In this document: in pieces, positions 9,601 through 12,892 of the stretch
How positions within the stretch are numbered: position 1 is the stretch's first letter
Layout of the letters: each line of letters begins with the position of its first letter
Assembly (NCBI GenBank): GCA_010094045.1
Contig: ML986778.1
Location: 1 to 12,892, forward strand
DNA length: 12,892 nt
Source: Lojkania enalia
Taxonomy: Eukaryota > Ascomycota > Dothideomycetes > Pleosporales
Direction of reading: 5' to 3'
Notes under the pieces: model-generated
Databases searched by the model: none
What the model saw: only the letters and a program-made list of their open reading frames with translations
What the model was told of the DNA's origin: nothing
Position numbers and translations under genes: made by a program

Positions 9601-10219
9601 GAAAGTTATCATTAGCCTTGTGTCTGCTGTGATGCGCAGATTCATGTGGGGTCCCCACACCGATTAGTACCTCCAGCAGAAGCGATTACTAATCCTGGCT
9701 AATGCAAGATGACCCCCGCACATTGCACCTGATCATTTCCGTGTAATGTATTGTGATGACTGCTAGAGCTGTGGCTGTGCGAAGTCTGTGCCAAGCGCTC
9801 TGGGTCATCATTAAATCCGAACTCTGGATTGGGAGCAGGGCTGAAGCTTAGACAGCCTCCAGCGCACGCTCCCAGTGGCGCGACAGCGGGCCGCCACGTT
9901 CGCTTCCTATTAGCTCCAGATTGCCGAATACAAATGGCTGAAGATGTACGTCGACAACTTTCATGGAACAATTGCTGCGCGCAAGTTCGGGTGGCAGACT
10001 GCATGGGGACGGAAGCGAACACCCACACGCGGCGCGGACGTGATAGAGGCGGCACTGGGGGCTGACTGCGTCCGCGCCATGATTGGCGGCGCGATTCGGA
10101 ATAGGCATGCGAGCACAGCTGAGCCGACAGCGTCAATACAGGCTGCCTAGCACGATAGAACCCAGCAACTCTTACGAATCTTCAGTATCGGGGAGATCGT
10201 TGAATCCTGCACTCGAACC
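9601..10219. other. Upstream region of the NLR gene
   Basis: No gene is supported. The longer frames (for example minus strand 9699-10136) overlap one another and show no domain. The region should contain the NLR promoter and 5' UTR. Apart from the palindrome at 9645-9659, I see no clear TATA box or repeated element. Confidence 0.55.
9645..9659. promoter_or_regulatory. Short perfect palindrome TGTGGGG-T-CCCCACA
   Basis: Seven bases on each side of a single T are perfectly complementary. With a one-base centre it cannot form a normal hairpin, so a dimeric protein-binding site or chance is more likely. It lies between the AT-rich relic and the NLR gene, about 560 bp upstream of the NLR start. 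Confidence 0.3.
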
Positions 10220-12892
10220 ATGGTTGCCTCTAGATGGCAGCGACTGAACCCATTCCGGAAGGATCGTGAGGACTCTGTACTTATCGACCCGATATTCTGC
10301 CTTTGTTAGGCTGACGCTGTAGCAGGCTGGCAGCTCATCGAAGCCGCAGGAACCGTCTAAGACATCTGCCCATGGTCTCAAGGTCGTGGCGGAGGGAGAG
10401 CAGTCGGTGGTGGAGTAAGCCATCCGTAGCATCACAAGAGCCCGTACTGACAGAGCCTAGCATCGTTGCTGTCCACGGCTTAAACGGGCACCGCGACGAG
10501 ACCTGGACGGCAGCAAACGGAACCTACTGGCTCCGCGATCTCCTACCAAAGGACATCCCAAATGCGCGCATATTCTGCTGGGGATACGATGCGGACACGC
10601 ACGGCAAGCGCGTTAGCCACCAATTCCTCCACGATCATGCAGAGCAGCTAGTATCAGATCTCTGCCTCAGGAGAAAGCGTACAAATGTGAGATGAGAGCG
10701 GACATTTATAAGATGTGGTTCTGACAGCGGAAGACCACGAAACGACCGATAATCTTCGTGGCGCACAGCCTGGGTGGCATTATCGTCAAAGGCGTCAGTC
10801 TTGTCCCTCTCTGTCGCATACACAGCTGATCAGGCCCAGGCTCTCATCCACTCGGACGCGGCGCGGAAAGGCGCACTGGAAGAGCACCGGTCGATCAAGA
10901 CGTCGACGTACGGAATCATGTTCATGGGTACACCTCACCAGGGCGGCAACGGAGTGCAGTTCGGAAAGCTGCTGGTGAATGCGGCATCGGTATACAAAGC
11001 CACCACCAGCCGGCTGCTAGGGCATTTGGAGCGAGACTCGGAATGGCTCCAGCAGCAGCTTAGACAGTACGGGCCGATCAGTGGGGAGTTTATGACGAAG
11101 TTTGCGTACGAGGAGTACGAGACTTCGACGGCGCTAGGTCATTCAATCATGGTATGCCTTCATGTTGACCGCAGGTATCGCAAGTACTGATGATACAGGT
11201 GGTGCCGAAAGCATCCGCAGTCGTTCCAGGCGCAGCCGACGCAGAGCAGATCATGATCCATGCGGACCACAAAGAGATGGTCAAGTTCGAGTCAAAAGAG
11301 GATGATAACTATGAGAAAGTTTCAGACCATTTAATTATTATGGTTGAAAGTGCAGGCAGCGTTATCAGACTACGATGGGAAGAAGAGGTTAGGGTTGATG
11401 CGGGTATGTAGCCATAGTATGTATGATAATAGCGATGACGGTAACTGTCTATAGCTCGAACCAATCATAAAGAGAGCTTTTCTGTTGTCTTTAGCTTGTC
11501 CGAGGCCTCTGAGACTAATCACTTTGTTGCGAGACAAGCAGAGCTCGCTACAATACACAAGGCGCTCAGTGAGGGCGCCGGTCGTCAAGCAGTCACTCTG
11601 CATGGCCTAGGCGGGATTGGGAAGACGCAACTAGCGATTGCATACACCAAGGCCCATCGAGATAGCTATTCGGCGATATTTTGGCTGAACATCAAAGACG
11701 AAGTGTCGGTGAAGCAGAGCTACTCGCGGCTAGCAAAGCGGATCTTGCAGGACTGCCCATCAGCCAGCCAGCTAGGTGTTTTCACAGATGATAAGAAGCA
11801 AGACGAAGTGGTGGCAGCAGTCAAACGGTGGCTGGAGCATGCCAAGAACACGCAGTGGTTAATGGTGTTCGACAACTACGACAACCCTAAGATACCAGGC
11901 AACGCAGATCCCGGTGCAGTTGATATCCGGCAGTTTCTGCCCGAAGCATACCATGGCTCGGTAATCGTCACGACAAGGTCATTGAAGGTTAGTATAGGCC
12001 ATCGCGTGAAGGTGGGCAAGTTAGAAGACGTCCGCGATAGTCTGCAGATCCTATCTAATGCATCGCATCGGGAGGGTGTGATAGACGGTGAGTTGTTTGA
12101 ATTCCTGTTCTATACAGCGCTGTAGATGCAATACTAACGCTTCTAGATCCCAATGCCGCTGAGCTTGCTAGAGAGCTAGATGGATTGCCGCTGGCCTTGG
12201 CTACGGCGGGTGCCTACCTTGATCAGGTGGCGACAAGCTTTGCTGACTACCTTCGTCTGTACCGGCAGTCATGGCGAAGGCTGCAACAATTGAGCCCTGA
12301 AGTAAGCACATACGAAGACCGACAACTATACTCGACATGGCAGCTCTCCTTAGATCACATTAAGCAGCAGAGCGAAATATCGTCCAAGCTGCTTCAGCTG
12401 TGGGCATACTTTGACAACCAGGACCTCTGGTTTGAGCTTCTGAGAGAAGGGAGAACTATTGGGCCGCAATGGCTGTGTCAACTAACAGAGGATGAGCTAA
12501 GTTTCAACAAGGCAGTAAGGGTGCTATGCGACTACGGGTTGATAGATGTAGACAAGTCGTCTAAAGGAAATGTAGTTGAGTCTCAGGGGTACGGGATGCA
12601 TAGCTGTGTGCACTCATGGACGGTGCATGTAGTTAACCAGGGATGGGATTCTGAGATGGCCGGGGTGGCTGTGGAGTGTGTAGGTAGACATATACCTGAG
12701 AATAATGTGCGGCACTCGTGGCTGACTCAGCGTCGGCTTTTACGACACTTGACAAGGTGTTGGGGGTTTATTGTCGACGGCAGGTTAGATGAGGATGGGA
12801 AGGACTGGATTCTGTATAACTTTGGATGCGTGTGCTTGAAACAGGGACGGCTTGACGAGGCGGAGAAGATGTACTTGCGAGCGCTGCAAGGC
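10220..12892 (+). CDS. NOD-like receptor: SesB-type hydrolase, NB-ARC, TPR (3' end outside window)
   Basis: A fungal STAND/NLR protein; relatives act in non-self recognition and regulated cell death. Proposed exons: 10220-10276, 10323-10414, 10461-10686, 10734-10793, 10840-11151, 11199-11403, 11455-12087, 12147->12892, giving 777 residues in one frame. The start ATG sits in ACCATGG. Residues ~50-310 form an alpha/beta-hydrolase domain (SesB-like/PGAP1-like serine esterase): VAVHGLNG (53-59, oxyanion side), nucleophile elbow AHSLGG with Ser137, FMGTPHQGG, and probable catalytic His in HADHKEM (His273). The NB-ARC domain follows: P-loop GLGGIGKT (368-375), Walker B WLMVFDNYDN (452-461), GSVIVTTRS (485-493) and GLPLA (541-545). 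A linker leads to the first TPR at about 748-777 (NFGCVCLKQGRLDEAEKMYL). The repeat array and stop lie beyond the window. No damaging mutation is visible. Exons 3-8 are well supported by domain continuity; exons 1-2 are less certain. The ligand and the target of the esterase domain are unknown. Confidence 0.88.
10277..10322 (+). other. Intron 1 of the NLR gene (proposed)
   Basis: 46 nt, GTACTT...CTGACGCTGTAG, phase 0, with a CTGAC branch site close to the acceptor. It links MVASRWQRLNPFRKDREDS to QAGSSSKPQEPSK. The donor is not consensus. An alternative is an ATG at 10234 with donor GTGAGG at 10266 and acceptor at 10333, which also keeps frame. Confidence 0.5.
10415..10460 (+). other. Intron 2 of the NLR gene
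   Basis: 46 nt, GTAAGC...CTGACAGAGCCTAG, phase 2. Splicing gives GEQSVVD-IVAVHGLNG, the normal entry into this hydrolase domain. Without splicing, an ATG at 10372 reads through with an unusual Trp/Arg/Ser-rich start. Confidence 0.75.
10687..10733 (+). other. Intron 3 of the NLR gene
   Basis: 47 nt, GTGAGA...CTGACAGCGGAAG, phase 0. It joins LCLRRKRTN to TTKRPIIFVAHSLGG and removes an in-frame TGA. The CTGAC branch site lies 8 nt before the acceptor. Confidence 0.85.
10794..10839 (+). other. Intron 4 of the NLR gene, with two possible acceptors
   Basis: 46 nt, GTCAGT...CTGATCAGGCCCAG, phase 0. Splicing gives GGIIVKG-ALIHSDAARKGALEEH. The upstream AG at 10833 would also keep frame and add Ala-Gln. 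Retaining the intron ends the protein at a TGA shortly after the catalytic Ser. Confidence 0.8.
11152..11198 (+). other. Intron 5 of the NLR gene
   Basis: 47 nt, GTATGC...TACTGATGATACAG, phase 0. It joins ALGHSIM to VVPKASAVVPG within the hydrolase domain. Confidence 0.88.
11404..11454 (+). other. Intron 6 of the NLR gene
   Basis: 51 nt, consensus donor GTATGT, GGTAACT branch-like site and CTATAG acceptor, phase 1. It joins the end of the hydrolase domain (RWEEEVRVDA) to ARTNHKESFSVVFSLSEAS, the linker into NB-ARC. The later TTTAG at 11494 would break the frame. Confidence 0.82.
12088..12146 (+). other. Intron 7 of the NLR gene
   Basis: 59 nt, consensus GTGAGT, perfect TACTAAC branch site and CTTCTAG acceptor, phase 1. 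Splicing restores REGVID-DPNAAELARELDGLPLALA, continuous through the NB-ARC GLPLA motif. Confidence 0.95.

Noticed and set aside
9699..10136. 145-codon minus-strand frame and overlapping frames on both strands
   Set aside because: No motif, signal peptide or intron pattern, and overlapping frames on both strands look equally random.
10150..10235. A GGTTCGAGTGC string on the minus strand, similar to a tRNA B box
   Set aside because: The flanking bases do not pair to form a T stem and no acceptor or anticodon arm can be drawn. The site overlaps the proposed NLR start.
10372..10695. ATG at 10372 as the NLR start
   Set aside because: It gives an atypical Trp/Arg-rich N-terminus, whereas splicing 10415-10460 yields the expected lead-in VVDIVAVHGLNG. 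I cannot fully exclude it as an alternative start.
11404..11494. Use of the TTTAG acceptor at 11494 for NLR intron 6
   Set aside because: It puts the NB-ARC exon out of frame, while the acceptor at 11454 keeps frame and adds a plausible linker.
1..12892. CRISPR array, rRNA genes, bacterial operon signals
   Set aside because: No regularly spaced repeats, no rRNA-like sequence, and the genes are intron-bearing and fungal in type.

Overview
The window looks like nuclear DNA of a filamentous ascomycete (Pezizomycotina). The evidence is short GT-AG introns (46-59 nt) with CTAAC/CTGAC-like branch sites, a pogo/Fot1-type transposon riddled with C-to-T style mutations typical of repeat-induced point mutation (RIP), a PDR-type ABC transporter, and a fungal NOD-like receptor (NLR). 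I cannot name the species from the sequence.

Layout: (1) 101-1937 is a complete but dead Fot1/pogo-like transposon with 26-bp terminal inverted repeats, a TA target duplication, and one transposase frame broken by about a dozen TAG/TAA codons without indels. (2) 1940-3016 is mostly non-coding, but its end (about 2563-3016) resembles the Ser/Thr-rich stalk, single membrane segment and cytoplasmic tail of a fungal surface protein, followed by an AATAAA signal. (3) 3409-8231 on the minus strand is an apparently intact three-exon gene for a 1573-residue full-size PDR/ABCG transporter. (4) 8232-10219 is about 2 kb of gene-free DNA between two divergent genes. It holds a pyrimidine-rich ABC leader and, near 9345-9600, an AT-rich stretch whose minus strand resembles the basic tail of another RIP-damaged transposase. 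(5) 10220 to the window end is a multi-exon NLR. Splicing seven small introns gives 777 residues in one frame: an N-terminal alpha/beta-hydrolase (SesB-like) domain with a conserved Ser nucleophile, an NB-ARC NTPase domain, and the start of a C-terminal TPR array cut by the window edge.

The neighbours do not form an obvious pathway. The combination of an efflux pump, an NLR and RIP-damaged transposon relics is typical of accessory regions of fungal genomes. The NLR is the most interesting item: it belongs to the class linked to fungal non-self recognition and regulated cell death, and a simple ORF scan would show it only as five or six unconnected fragments.
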